DNA of 48,567 nucleotides from contig NZ_AFPM01000048.1 in NCBI RefSeq assembly GCF_000220565.1, positions 1-48,567 on the forward strand, in the 5' to 3' direction. The notes below the pieces were generated by a model. That model worked only from the letters and a program-made list of their open reading frames with translations, was not told the origin of the DNA and ran no database searches. Positions 14,894-22,804 of the stretch are shown piece after piece; position 1 is the stretch's first letter, and each line of letters opens with the position of its first letter. Both the position numbers and the translations under genes were made by a program. This stretch comes from Oceanicola sp. S124 (GTDB lineage: Bacteria; Pseudomonadota; Alphaproteobacteria; Rhodobacterales; Rhodobacteraceae).

Positions 14894-16437
14894 AGCCGGA
14901 AATTCTGAACCGCATCGCTCTGCGCCACCGTTTTCTTTCGCGGATGACGCTTGGTTTCGCCGCCGGGGCGATGACCGTTCTGACTTTCCCGCCTCTTTCG
15001 ATTCTCCTGCTCGTTCCCGTTGCCTATTCCGCGTTGTTTGTCGGGCTTCGCGATCTCTCCTTCGGGCGCGCTTTCCTCGTCGGCTGGGCGTTTGGTCTCG
15101 GCCAGTTCGGTTTCGGGATTTGGTGGATCGCGGAAAGTTTCTACGTCGAGGCCGAGCGGTTTGGGACGATGGCGATTCCGGCGGTCGCGGGATTGTCCGC
15201 AGGTCTCGCGATTTTCCCAGCCATTGCCGCTGCGCTTTTTGCCGAAATCGCGCGGCGCGGAGCCATGGGCAGTCTCTTGGCCTGCCTCCTGTTCGCGACC
15301 TCCTGGACCGTGGCCGAGTGGTTGCGTGGTCAAGTTCTGACAGGGTTTCCCTGGAATCTGGCCGGTTACGCACTTGTAGACTACGCCGCCCTTCGCCAGA
15401 CCGCCGCCTGGGTCGGAAGCTATGGGCTAAGCTTTCTCACCGTGTTCGTCGCGGTACTCCCTGGCGCGGCTGCTATGGCGTCCGGGCGGCAACGATTGAC
15501 CGTTTCGCTCCTGGCGCTGGCCGGAATCGCGACGATGTGGGCTGTCGGCACGCTGCGCCTCCAGTCGGATGCACAACAGCCACCCGGTGTCGACCTGCGC
15601 ATCGTCCAGGGCAACATTCCACAAGAGGAGAAATGGGCGCCCGAGAACCGCGAGGCGACATTCGCGCGCTATCTTGAGCTTTCAACCCGGCGCGGCGATT
15701 TCGACGTGCTTCTCTGGCCGGAAACCGCCTTTCCGAGTTTCCTCGATGAGGATACGGAGGCACGGGATCGCATTGCCGCTGCGCTCACAGAGGGCAGGGT
15801 GCTGCTCACCGGTGTGCCGGACCGTGTACCGAGCGAGGATGGCACCCGATATTTCAACACGGTCCAGGCATTTGACGAGACCGGCGAGATCCTGACCGGA
15901 TACGCGAAACACCATCTCGTGCCCTTCGGCGAATATGTGCCATTCCGCGGCTGGTTGCCCATCGAGCGGCTCACGGCGGGTCTGGGCGATTTTACGCCCG
16001 GACCGGGCCCGAGAACGCTTGCGCTTCCGGGTGTGCCGCTGGTCGCCGTGGCGATCTGCTATGAGATCATCTTCCCAGGGCATGTGGTCGACGACCTGTT
16101 CCGGCCGGACTGGATTTTCAACGCGACAAACGATGCCTGGTTTGGCACCAGCATCGGACCCGAGCAGCATCTGGCTTCCGCACGTATGCGCGCCGTAGAG
16201 GAAGGCCTTCCAGTCATCCGAGCCGCGAATACGGGCATCTCTGCGGTCATCGACGCGAGCGGAGAGATCGTTGCGCGGCTCGATACCGGCGAAACGGGCA
16301 TCATCGACGCTAGCCTGCCCTCCGCGCGACCGCCGACACTCTACGCGAGCTTCGGGGACGGGATGCTGTTGGCGCTCATCTTGGCTTCGTGGAGCTGGGC
16401 AATGGCGCCAATGCGACGGCTCACTACCGCCGCATGA
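14890..16437 (+). CDS. lnt: Apolipoprotein N-acyltransferase
   Basis: A 515-residue protein with a GTG start that overlaps the lspA stop (GTGA). The N-terminal half is a bundle of membrane helices; the C-terminal half is a nitrilase-fold domain with the Glu-Lys-Cys triad in LLWPETAFPSF, YAKHHLVPFGEYVPF and VAICYEIIFPG. It adds the third acyl chain to mature lipoproteins in the inner membrane, which permits export to the outer membrane. An accessory plasmid copy paired with lspA implies a dedicated lipoprotein maturation path. It is the last gene of the operon. Confidence 0.95.
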   Translation: MKPEILNRIALRHRFLSRMTLGFAAGAMTVLTFPPLSILLLVPVAYSALFVGLRDLSFGRAFLVGWAFGLGQFGFGIWWIAESFYVEAERFGTMAIPAVAGLSAGLAIFPAIAAALFAEIARRGAMGSLLACLLFATSWTVAEWLRGQVLTGFPWNLAGYALVDYAALRQTAAWVGSYGLSFLTVFVAVLPGAAAMASGRQRLTVSLLALAGIATMWAVGTLRLQSDAQQPPGVDLRIVQGNIPQEEKWAPENREATFARYLELSTRRGDFDVLLWPETAFPSFLDEDTEARDRIAAALTEGRVLLTGVPDRVPSEDGTRYFNTVQAFDETGEILTGYAKHHLVPFGEYVPFRGWLPIERLTAGLGDFTPGPGPRTLALPGVPLVAVAICYEIIFPGHVVDDLFRPDWIFNATNDAWFGTSIGPEQHLASARMRAVEEGLPVIRAANTGISAVIDASGEIVARLDTGETGIIDASLPSARPPTLYASFGDGMLLALILASWSWAMAPMRRLTTAA

Positions 16438-16446
16438 GAAAGACCG

Positions 16447-16959
16447 TCATGCAAAGATGTGGATAGGTGTTCCGTCTTTCACCATTGCATAGATGTCCTC
16501 GATCTGCCGATCTGTGACCGCGATGCAGCCAGCTGTCCAGTCGCGGACGTCCGTTGGGTCGATGCCCGGGCGTGGACCACCATGGATGAAGATGTCGCCG
16601 CCGGGGGAAAGGCCCTGCGCTTCGGCAAAGGCGATGTCGGCCTCGTTCGGATAAGAGATACCAACTGAAAGATGATACGTACTTTCAGGGTTGCGCTTAT
16701 CTACTATGTAGGTGCCCTCCGGGGTCCGGCCGTCTCCCTCGAATTGCTTGTGACCCTCAGGAGCGAAACCCAGCCCGACCGGATAGGTTTGCAATACGCG
16801 ATCGGCTCCGTCGAGAACAAGCAAGCGCTGCCCCTTATAAAGCCGAACACGGGTCACCTCGGGTCCGCCATAGCTGCGGAACTTGCTGGCACAGCCGGAC
16901 AAAAACGCTGCCAACCCGCCCAACAGGACGGCGCGGCGGGGAAATCGGATGGTTTTCAC
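16447..16959 (-). CDS. Lipoprotein L,D-transpeptidase (YkuD family)
   Basis: A 170-residue protein with a twin-Arg-like start (RFPRRAVLLGGLAAFLSGC) ending in a lipobox LSGC, so it is probably a lipoprotein. The YkuD catalytic motif is IHGGPRPGID followed by DWTAGCIAVTD (H-x(n)-S/T-x-GC). It would form or edit 3-3 cross-links or attach proteins to peptidoglycan. It converges with lnt, ending 9 bases from it, and its own promoter must lie between it and the ATPase gene. A natural client for the lspA-lnt pair encoded beside it. Confidence 0.9.
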   Translation of the reverse strand: MKTIRFPRRAVLLGGLAAFLSGCASKFRSYGGPEVTRVRLYKGQRLLVLDGADRVLQTYPVGLGFAPEGHKQFEGDGRTPEGTYIVDKRNPESTYHLSVGISYPNEADIAFAEAQGLSPGGDIFIHGGPRPGIDPTDVRDWTAGCIAVTDRQIEDIYAMVKDGTPIHIFA

Positions 16960-17022
16960 TGCTCGATGCCTCTTTCGTGAGGTCTGATATGGACATTACG
17001 TTACCTTGCAAATGCTGCCTGA

Positions 17023-19377
17023 TCAATGTCCGTGGGCAAGCGCGGCTTTTGTCATCTGTGGACCAACCTGTTCACCGCCGGACGGCGGCGCCTTGGCCTC
17101 TTGGCTGTTAAGCAGGCGCAGGGCGTTGGTCACCACCAGCAATGACACTCCTACGTCGGCTGCAATAGCGCCCCACATCGATGCCACTCCGAACGCAGTA
17201 GCGACGACGAAAACGCCCTTGGTCGCCAAGGAAATACCGATGTTCTGATGGATAATCGACATTGTCCGGCGCGAATGACCGATCAGCCAAGGCACCTTCC
17301 CGAGGTCGTCGGTCATCAGGGCAATATCAGCCGTCTCGATTGCCGCGTCCGAACCAACAGCACCCATCGCGATGGCGTAATGCGCACGTGCCATGGCGGG
17401 GGCGTCGTTCACCCCGTCGCCGATCATGGCCACCATGTCATGCGTTTCGACCAGTTCTTCGATGGCTGTCACCTTGTTTTCGGGCAGAAGCTCGGCACGG
17501 ACCTCGTCGATGCCGACCTCGGCTGCAACAGCGCGCGCTGTCCGCTCGTTGTCGCCCGTCAGCATGACGATGGTCTTCACGCCCTGCGCGTGGAGCTTTG
17601 CCACGATGCCCTTGGCATCGGGGCGGATACGGTCGCGCAATTCCAAGATGCCGGTGACGCCGGTGTCGTCGCCCACGGCAACAAGGGTGCTGCCAGCCCC
17701 TTCGATGCGGTCGCGCAAATCCTTCGGAATGGCGTCGCCGAAACCCTTCTCCTCGGCAAACCGGTCCGACCCTAACCAGATCGACCGGCCGTCTGTGTGT
17801 CCTTCAAGTCCCCTACCGGGAACGGTTCGGGTATCTTCCGCGGCGGACACCTTGATGCCGTCGGCTTCTGCCCGCGCGAGAATGGCGCGCGCCAAGGGAT
17901 GCGAGGAACGTGCCTCCAGCCCAGCGGCGAGGGTCATCAGATCTTGCGCCGAAGCCCCGCCCAGCGGATGCACAGCCGCCACTTCGGGCTCGCCCATTGT
18001 GATTGTGCCGGTCTTGTCCATGGCCAGCGCGGTGGTCCGACCCGGTGCCTCGACATAGGCACCACCCTTGATGAGTACGCCCGCCCGCGCCGAAGCGGTG
18101 AGCGCTGCGACGATGGAGACAGGGGTCGAGATGACCAGAGCACATGGGCAAGCGATCACCAGCAGCACGAGTGCATTGTAGAACCAATAATCCCAGGCCC
18201 CACCGAAAATGAGCGGCGGCAGCAGGGCAATTGCGATGGCGAGCGCCATGACGATAGGCGTGTAGATGCGGGCGAACTTCGCCACCCACTGCTCCACCGG
18301 CGCGCGGCGGGCATGGGCGTCACCGACCATGCGGATGATCTTGGCCAACACGGTGTCCGATGCGGCCTTCGTGGCGCGCACCGTCAGTGTGCCTTCGCCG
18401 TTGATCGTACCGGCATAGACTTCGTCGCCCCGTTCCTTTGGGACCAGCGCACTCTCTCCGGTGATTGGCGCCTGATCGACGGCCCCTACCCCATCGACAA
18501 CCTCACCATCCAATGGGATGCGGTCTCCGCCGCGCACGACGAAACGTGCGTTGATAGCAACCGCAGAAGCCGGAACGTCTGCTTCCGAGCCGTCATCATA
18601 AAGAACTCTTGCCGTCGGCGGCGCGAGGTCGAGCAGAGCTGAAACCGCATTCCTCGCACGCCCGACGCTCCAGCTCTCGAGATAAAGCGAGAGCGAGAAG
18701 AAGAACGCGACCGTCGCCGCCTCGAAAAATTCGCCAAGCCCGATGGCACCGGCCACGGCGACCACCATGAGCAGGTTCATGTCGGGCGACAGCCGCCGAG
18801 CGGACGACCATGCCTTGGGTGCCACGAGCCAGACACCGAACAGGATCGCAACCGCGAATAGCCCTGCCTCGACCAGTGGCATCGGCGCTTCGCCGTGACC
18901 CGCGAAGAGGCCGAGCGCCCCGCCCATGCCGGTCTCGATGATGTGCCACAGAAAACCCGCGGCCCAGAAGCCGCCACTGAGCGCCGTAAACAGCCGCTGT
19001 CGTGCAAGATGGGCCGCCTGGTCGACCGACGCGTTTTCGGCATCCCAGGGCTTGGCGGTCATGCCGGTGCTTGCGACCAGTTCTGCAATTTCGCCGTCCG
19101 ATACACTGCTGGCGCTGTCGAGAATAGTCATCCGTCCATTGATCACGTCGAACGCGAGATGCTCGGCTCCGCCGATCTTCGGACCGACCACCTTGTTCAG
19201 GATTGCTACCTCCTCGGCACAATCGAGGCCGGATACCTGAAAACTGCGCCCGCCCGATGGCGCGGGCGTCGTCGGAACGATGTCGCCGCACGTTCCGGCG
19301 CCCCCGCAGCAGCTGCCGCCGCTTGTCTGGGCATCTTCGGCGTGATCGTGGTCGTGACGATGGGTGTCGGACGGCAT
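17023..19377 (-). CDS. zntA: Zn/Cd/Pb-exporting P1B-type ATPase
   Basis: A 784-residue ATPase. The N-terminus is rich in His and Cys (HRHDHDH, then GGSCCGGAGTCG) and precedes one HMA-like domain with GLDCAEEV. Eight membrane helices follow; TM6 has ACPCALVIS near residue 410. The phosphorylation motif DKTGTIT is near 453 and the hinge motif GDGVNDAPAM near 656. CPC with this N-terminus indicates export of Zn, Cd or Pb to the periplasm. A MerR-type promoter directly upstream (19410-19440) fits induction by the same metals. Confidence 0.95.
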   Translation of the reverse strand: MPSDTHRHDHDHAEDAQTSGGSCCGGAGTCGDIVPTTPAPSGGRSFQVSGLDCAEEVAILNKVVGPKIGGAEHLAFDVINGRMTILDSASSVSDGEIAELVASTGMTAKPWDAENASVDQAAHLARQRLFTALSGGFWAAGFLWHIIETGMGGALGLFAGHGEAPMPLVEAGLFAVAILFGVWLVAPKAWSSARRLSPDMNLLMVVAVAGAIGLGEFFEAATVAFFFSLSLYLESWSVGRARNAVSALLDLAPPTARVLYDDGSEADVPASAVAINARFVVRGGDRIPLDGEVVDGVGAVDQAPITGESALVPKERGDEVYAGTINGEGTLTVRATKAASDTVLAKIIRMVGDAHARRAPVEQWVAKFARIYTPIVMALAIAIALLPPLIFGGAWDYWFYNALVLLVIACPCALVISTPVSIVAALTASARAGVLIKGGAYVEAPGRTTALAMDKTGTITMGEPEVAAVHPLGGASAQDLMTLAAGLEARSSHPLARAILARAEADGIKVSAAEDTRTVPGRGLEGHTDGRSIWLGSDRFAEEKGFGDAIPKDLRDRIEGAGSTLVAVGDDTGVTGILELRDRIRPDAKGIVAKLHAQGVKTIVMLTGDNERTARAVAAEVGIDEVRAELLPENKVTAIEELVETHDMVAMIGDGVNDAPAMARAHYAIAMGAVGSDAAIETADIALMTDDLGKVPWLIGHSRRTMSIIHQNIGISLATKGVFVVATAFGVASMWGAIAADVGVSLLVVTNALRLLNSQEAKAPPSGGEQVGPQMTKAALAHGH

Positions 19378-19409
19378 GAATGGACCTCTGGATTCGGGTG
19401 CTTTACCAT

Positions 19410-19440
19410 GACATAACCCCTACAGTAGCTAGAGCTTCAA
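19410..19440 (-). promoter_or_regulatory. MerR-type promoter 3 (zntA)
   Basis: Read leftwards: TTGAAG (19440-19435), a 19-base spacer with CTCTAG-CTA-CTGTAGGG, then TATGTC (19415-19410). This is the best of the four and closely resembles promoters of CadR/PbrR-controlled ATPase genes. The zntA start codon lies 32 bases after the -10. Confidence 0.8.
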
Positions 19441-19559
19441 GAGCAAAATACGGTGGTATTTCAGTTTGTTTTATTGCTAGAGGATGCGGCGACCGGCTCC
19501 ATCACGCCTTGAGGCATGAAAAGCCGATGCAAAGAAAAACAGACACGAAAGGAAGCTTG

Positions 19560-19844
19560 ATGCGGGTTTTGATGCTGAAGCAAAAAATAATTGTTGCAGT
19601 GGCGCTGTCTCTTACGGCCGGGTGCGCAATCCAGCCGACTGGACCGGGCGACTCGGCAGACCGGCGGGGCAACGTTCCCGAAGCTGTGATTGCAATGGCT
19701 GCCCCGGATCAGGATGTTGCAACCGCGCGCTTGGTGCCCGAGGACGGGTGCTACTGGTACGAACACAGCGGCCCCGTTGAAACGACCTTGCTGCCGCTGC
19801 GCACGGCGAACGGCAACCCTATCTGCGTCGCGCGGGAAGTGTGA
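19560..19844 (+). CDS. Small putative lipoprotein
   Basis: A 94-residue protein. The ATG at 19560 has AAGGAAG five bases upstream; an in-frame ATG at 19527 is less likely. The signal peptide ends in LSLTAGC, a lipobox with Thr at -3. The mature protein of about 75 residues has two more Cys (DGCYWYEHSGP and NPICVAREV) that may pair. No known family. It is divergent from zntA, so it may respond to the same metals, and it is a second lipoprotein candidate in this island. Confidence 0.65.
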   Translation: MRVLMLKQKIIVAVALSLTAGCAIQPTGPGDSADRRGNVPEAVIAMAAPDQDVATARLVPEDGCYWYEHSGPVETTLLPLRTANGNPICVAREV

Positions 19845-19891
19845 CGACGACCCGCACGTCACATCAATGCGCTGAGAGTTAATTACCTCAT

Positions 19892-20554
19892 TCAACTTCT
19901 CGCGGTAACGCTGTCCTCAGCCGAATAAAGATGTGCTGTCGATCCGATCTCGACGTTCGGATAAAGCTCGTTGATGTGTGCCATAACCATCCGCACGCAA
20001 CCCGAACTCGCACGACCGCCGATGCTTCTCGGGTAGGGTGTGCCGTGTATCCGAAGATAGGTGTCGCGATCACCGACATAGAGATAGAGCGCCCGTGACC
20101 CGAGAGCGTTTTCCGGCCCTGGTTCCATCCCATCGGCCCATTGTGCGTTCACGGGATCGCGTTCGATCATGTTTTGTGTTGGCGTCCAGTGCGGCCACCT
20201 GACCTTGCGCTTGATGTTATAAACACCCGGCTCGTAGAGGTTGCCCCGCGCGATCGCCACGCCGTAGCGCATCGCGGTTCCACCCTCCTCAATGTGGTAG
20301 AGATACCGCGCGACCGCATCGACATGGATGTCTCCCGGCACGAGGCCGTCCTTCGCGTCCACACGCTGAGGCAAGAAACGTGGGTGTAGTCCCCAAGGGT
20401 TTGACGTGGCCGGATCGAAGCCGGGCGGGCTGACTTGCGCGTCCCATTCAGCCTTCTGCGCCTCGGTGGGCCAGCTATCGGCAAACACAGGGTTGGCCAC
20501 AGTCGCCGAAAAGAGCGCTGTTGTCGTTTGAATAAAGTGTCGTCTTGTCAGCAT
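19892..20554 (-). CDS. Periplasmic L,D-transpeptidase (ErfK/YbiS type)
   Basis: A 220-residue protein with a signal peptide starting TRRHFIQTTTALF (Tat-like twin Arg) and ending in PVFA. The catalytic motif is LRIHGTPYPRSIGGRASSGC with VRM following. It belongs to the ErfK/YbiS/YcfS/YnhG group, which links the outer-membrane lipoprotein or makes 3-3 cross-links. It is directly downstream of a MerR-type promoter (20616-20646), so envelope cross-linking appears to be part of the metal response. The other L,D-transpeptidase at 16447-16959 is different in sequence and is a lipoprotein. Confidence 0.92.
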   Translation of the reverse strand: MLTRRHFIQTTTALFSATVANPVFADSWPTEAQKAEWDAQVSPPGFDPATSNPWGLHPRFLPQRVDAKDGLVPGDIHVDAVARYLYHIEEGGTAMRYGVAIARGNLYEPGVYNIKRKVRWPHWTPTQNMIERDPVNAQWADGMEPGPENALGSRALYLYVGDRDTYLRIHGTPYPRSIGGRASSGCVRMVMAHINELYPNVEIGSTAHLYSAEDSVTARS

Positions 20555-20615
20555 GTCGTACCCTTTCGGTTCCCACCGGCGATCAATGGCAAGAACGATA
20601 TAAATTCTCGTCGAC

Positions 20616-20646
20616 TAGATAGGACTTCTAGTGGCTAGAGGTTCAA
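20616..20646 (-). promoter_or_regulatory. MerR-type promoter 4 (L,D-transpeptidase)
   Basis: Read leftwards: TTGAAC (20646-20641), a 19-base spacer with CCTCTAG-CCA-CTAGAAG, then TATCTA (20621-20616). It has the same geometry as promoters 1-3. The next start codon on this strand is at 20554. The 199 bases upstream to 20845 hold no supported gene. Confidence 0.75.
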
Positions 20647-20845
20647 GGGTAAATTTTCGTGAACGCATGCACGCGACCCTGGTAGCACATGCTTGCCTTG
20701 CGGGCGGGTTAACGGCCAACCAGGTCAGGTCCGAATTAGCGTGGTAAAGCGGGAGTCAGGGGGCGGAGTAGGACAGATTTGCCGAATTGGTCCCCCGGTG
20801 GATCGGTTTTGGTCGAAAGATACTATCCTGACACCCTGTCGATCT

Positions 20846-21373
20846 TCACCCGCCCGTGTCATTGGCCGAAACTTCGGCTTGGAACTCACGTTGCCGCTCA
20901 GGCCAGGTGCTCTTGATGTAGACGAGGATAGCCGCGATCTCTGCGTCTGTCAGATCCTCTCCGAAGGCCGGCATGTCGCTCTCGTATCCCGGCACGACGG
21001 CCCCGACCCCGCCTTTAGTGATCTGAAAAAGCATGCGGTCTGAATGGTGCCAAGTGTGGCCTGAGTCATCATGCGGCGGGGCCGGCATTCTTCCTGTGTC
21101 AAGACGACGACGCCAATCGGGCTGACCCTCGAGGCTGGCACCATGGCAACTGGCGCAGTTGTCCGCATAAAGCTGTTGCCCTGCCATGACCTGGGATGCA
21201 AGCACGGGCTCTCCCAAAAACGTCAGTCCCTCGACACGCGGGTCAACCGGTTCCGATTGGGCCAGCACCACAACGCCGGTGGTCGCGAGCGCGGACACTA
21301 GGGCAGCGAGGTGCACTGACCGCCTGACCGTACACTTCGCCGATCGATCTTTCGGCCCTTTATTCATCGGCAT
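20846..21373 (-). CDS. Secreted mono-haem c-type cytochrome
   Basis: About 175 residues; starts at 21373 or 21367 both overlap the end of the upstream DUF411 gene. The N-terminal hydrophobic segment (about 20-40, ending VVVLAQS) is a signal peptide or anchor. The haem motif is NCASCHG (CxxCH) near residue 72, and the likely distal Met lies in ESDMPAFGEDLTD near 140. It belongs to the small cytochrome c class I/cytochrome cbb3-type group. As last gene of the multicopper oxidase operon it may accept or deliver electrons for periplasmic metal oxidation. Confidence 0.88.
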   Translation of the reverse strand: MPMNKGPKDRSAKCTVRRSVHLAALVSALATTGVVVLAQSEPVDPRVEGLTFLGEPVLASQVMAGQQLYADNCASCHGASLEGQPDWRRRLDTGRMPAPPHDDSGHTWHHSDRMLFQITKGGVGAVVPGYESDMPAFGEDLTDAEIAAILVYIKSTWPERQREFQAEVSANDTGG

Positions 21374-21857
21374 AAATTGAAATTCCGTCTGGGCCAAAGG
21401 CGTAGGTCCTTAGCGTGCCTGACTTGACCGCAGCCATGCCCGGCGCGTTCGCGGGCATTCCCGGCAAGGTGATACCCGTTATCGCCGGACGGGTTTCCAG
21501 CAGCCGATCGATGATGTCGACGGGGACGAGACCGCTGACATAGTAGCCGTCGATCTCGGCCAGGTGGCAGCCGATGCCCTGGGCGGGCACACCGACTTCG
21601 ACCGAGCGTTTGTCGAAGTCGCGGTCATCCACACGCGTAACGGTAAAGCCGTGTTCTTCGAGATAATCCCCATAGGCATCACAGCAGCCGCAGCCCGGAT
21701 CGCGCCAGATGGTGATCTGCCTTTCGTTGCCCGCCAAATCGGACGCCATATCGCCTGTCGCTTGCGCCCAGGCCGATGTGGACAGGCCCACCATTCCGAC
21801 AATGCCGCTGCCAATCAGGCCAAGCGCGTTTCTTCTCTGCATCATTTTCTCCATCAT
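21360..21857 (-). CDS. DUF411 metal-binding protein, second copy
   Basis: A 165-residue secreted protein; AGGAGA is just ahead of the ATG at 21857 (in-frame ATGs follow closely). Signal peptide ends in SAWAQA. The signature WRDPGCGCCDAYGDYLEEHG (CxCC) is followed by GIGCHLAEIDGYYVSGLVP and LPGMPANAPGM. It has the same layout as the 13156-13611 protein but differs in sequence, so the two are old paralogues. It overlaps both neighbours in the operon. Confidence 0.88.
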   Translation of the reverse strand: MMEKMMQRRNALGLIGSGIVGMVGLSTSAWAQATGDMASDLAGNERQITIWRDPGCGCCDAYGDYLEEHGFTVTRVDDRDFDKRSVEVGVPAQGIGCHLAEIDGYYVSGLVPVDIIDRLLETRPAITGITLPGMPANAPGMAAVKSGTLRTYAFGPDGISIYADE

Positions 21858-22804
21858 TGTTCTCCTGTTTCGATCCAGGTTGCGCCGCCGTCACGGCTGA
21901 TTTTCAAGATGCCGCCCAACAGGGCAGCGATGTAGGTCTCGTCTCTTGGATGAACCGCAACAGCGGTCGCAGCTTTGCTGGCCCGCTTTTGCCAGATGAC
22001 TCCGCCGTCCTGCGATGCCCAGAGGCCCGAGGGCAGCGCGGCGTACATCACTTCCGGCGCCGAGGGGGCACTGGCCAGCGACAGGATCGGTTCACCTCCA
22101 GGCAATGGCGCTTCGGACGGTGGGGCTTCACCCGCAACCAATGCGTCCATCGCGTTGCCTGGCTGCACGTCCTGCCAGCGACAAAAGCAATCGGGCACCC
22201 GCGTTAGGCCAACTTCGGTGCCCGCATAGATCCAGATCCCGCCCATGCCGGTTTCAAGCTCGACCGAAGCCAGAGCAAGAGGATCGCGCTCTGCGTCGTC
22301 GAGCCAGGGGCGGTCCATGGCGAGCGACCAGGTTGCACCGGCGTCTTCGCTCTTCCACAACCCGTCGCCGCGAAGCGAGGCATAGATCATGTCCGGGTTC
22401 CGCGAGGCGATAGCAACGGCAGTGATTTCTCCGTCAGGCAGCCTAGCTTCAAAGATACGCCACGAAGCGCCCCCGTCTTCGGAAATGCTGACACCGCCCT
22501 CGGCCAGCCCCGCAACCACAAGTCCGGGCCGGTCGCGATGGGTCGCCAGCGACAGCACTTTTCCGGGTGTCTCTGCCGCGGTCCAAGTCCGGCCGCCATT
22601 ATCACTGACGAACAGCCCTCCTCTCGCCAGCAGGATGGTATCACCATCAAAGGCAAGTGCCGCTGGATCACCATCGCTCGCCGCGAGTGCGAACCCCGGC
22701 AACATCGAAGCGACGCCGATAGTGAGTGCCGCGGTGAGTACCTTGCGCCGGTTTGGCCGAAATTCAATCTCAATCGACTTCAATCTGCATGCTCCCCTGC
22801 TCAT
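21854..22804 (-). CDS. Secreted BNR/Asp-box beta-propeller-like protein
   Basis: About 316 residues from the ATG at 22804, which overlaps the oxidase stop (ATGA); a TTG at 22783 has the better ribosome site (AGGGGAG) and gives a neater signal peptide ending GFALA. The mature protein has repeated Asp-boxes such as SDNGGRTW, SEDGGASW, SEDAGATW, SQDGGVIW and SRDGGATW, spaced about 45-60 residues apart, as in sialidase-like and photosystem-assembly-type propellers. Asp-boxes are structural, so no enzyme activity is implied. Lying between the oxidase and DUF411, it may be a periplasmic scaffold for metal handling. Confidence 0.85.
   Translation of the reverse strand: MSRGACRLKSIEIEFRPNRRKVLTAALTIGVASMLPGFALAASDGDPAALAFDGDTILLARGGLFVSDNGGRTWTAAETPGKVLSLATHRDRPGLVVAGLAEGGVSISEDGGASWRIFEARLPDGEITAVAIASRNPDMIYASLRGDGLWKSEDAGATWSLAMDRPWLDDAERDPLALASVELETGMGGIWIYAGTEVGLTRVPDCFCRWQDVQPGNAMDALVAGEAPPSEAPLPGGEPILSLASAPSAPEVMYAALPSGLWASQDGGVIWQKRASKAATAVAVHPRDETYIAALLGGILKISRDGGATWIETGEQ

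Noticed and set aside
19471-19485. Further MerR-type half-site (TTGCTAGAGG) near the small lipoprotein gene
   Set aside because: Only half a dyad and no correctly spaced -35/-10.
20666-20746. 26-codon open frame starting MHATLVAHACLAGG
   Set aside because: Too short, no ribosome site, no neighbour logic; could be a remnant.
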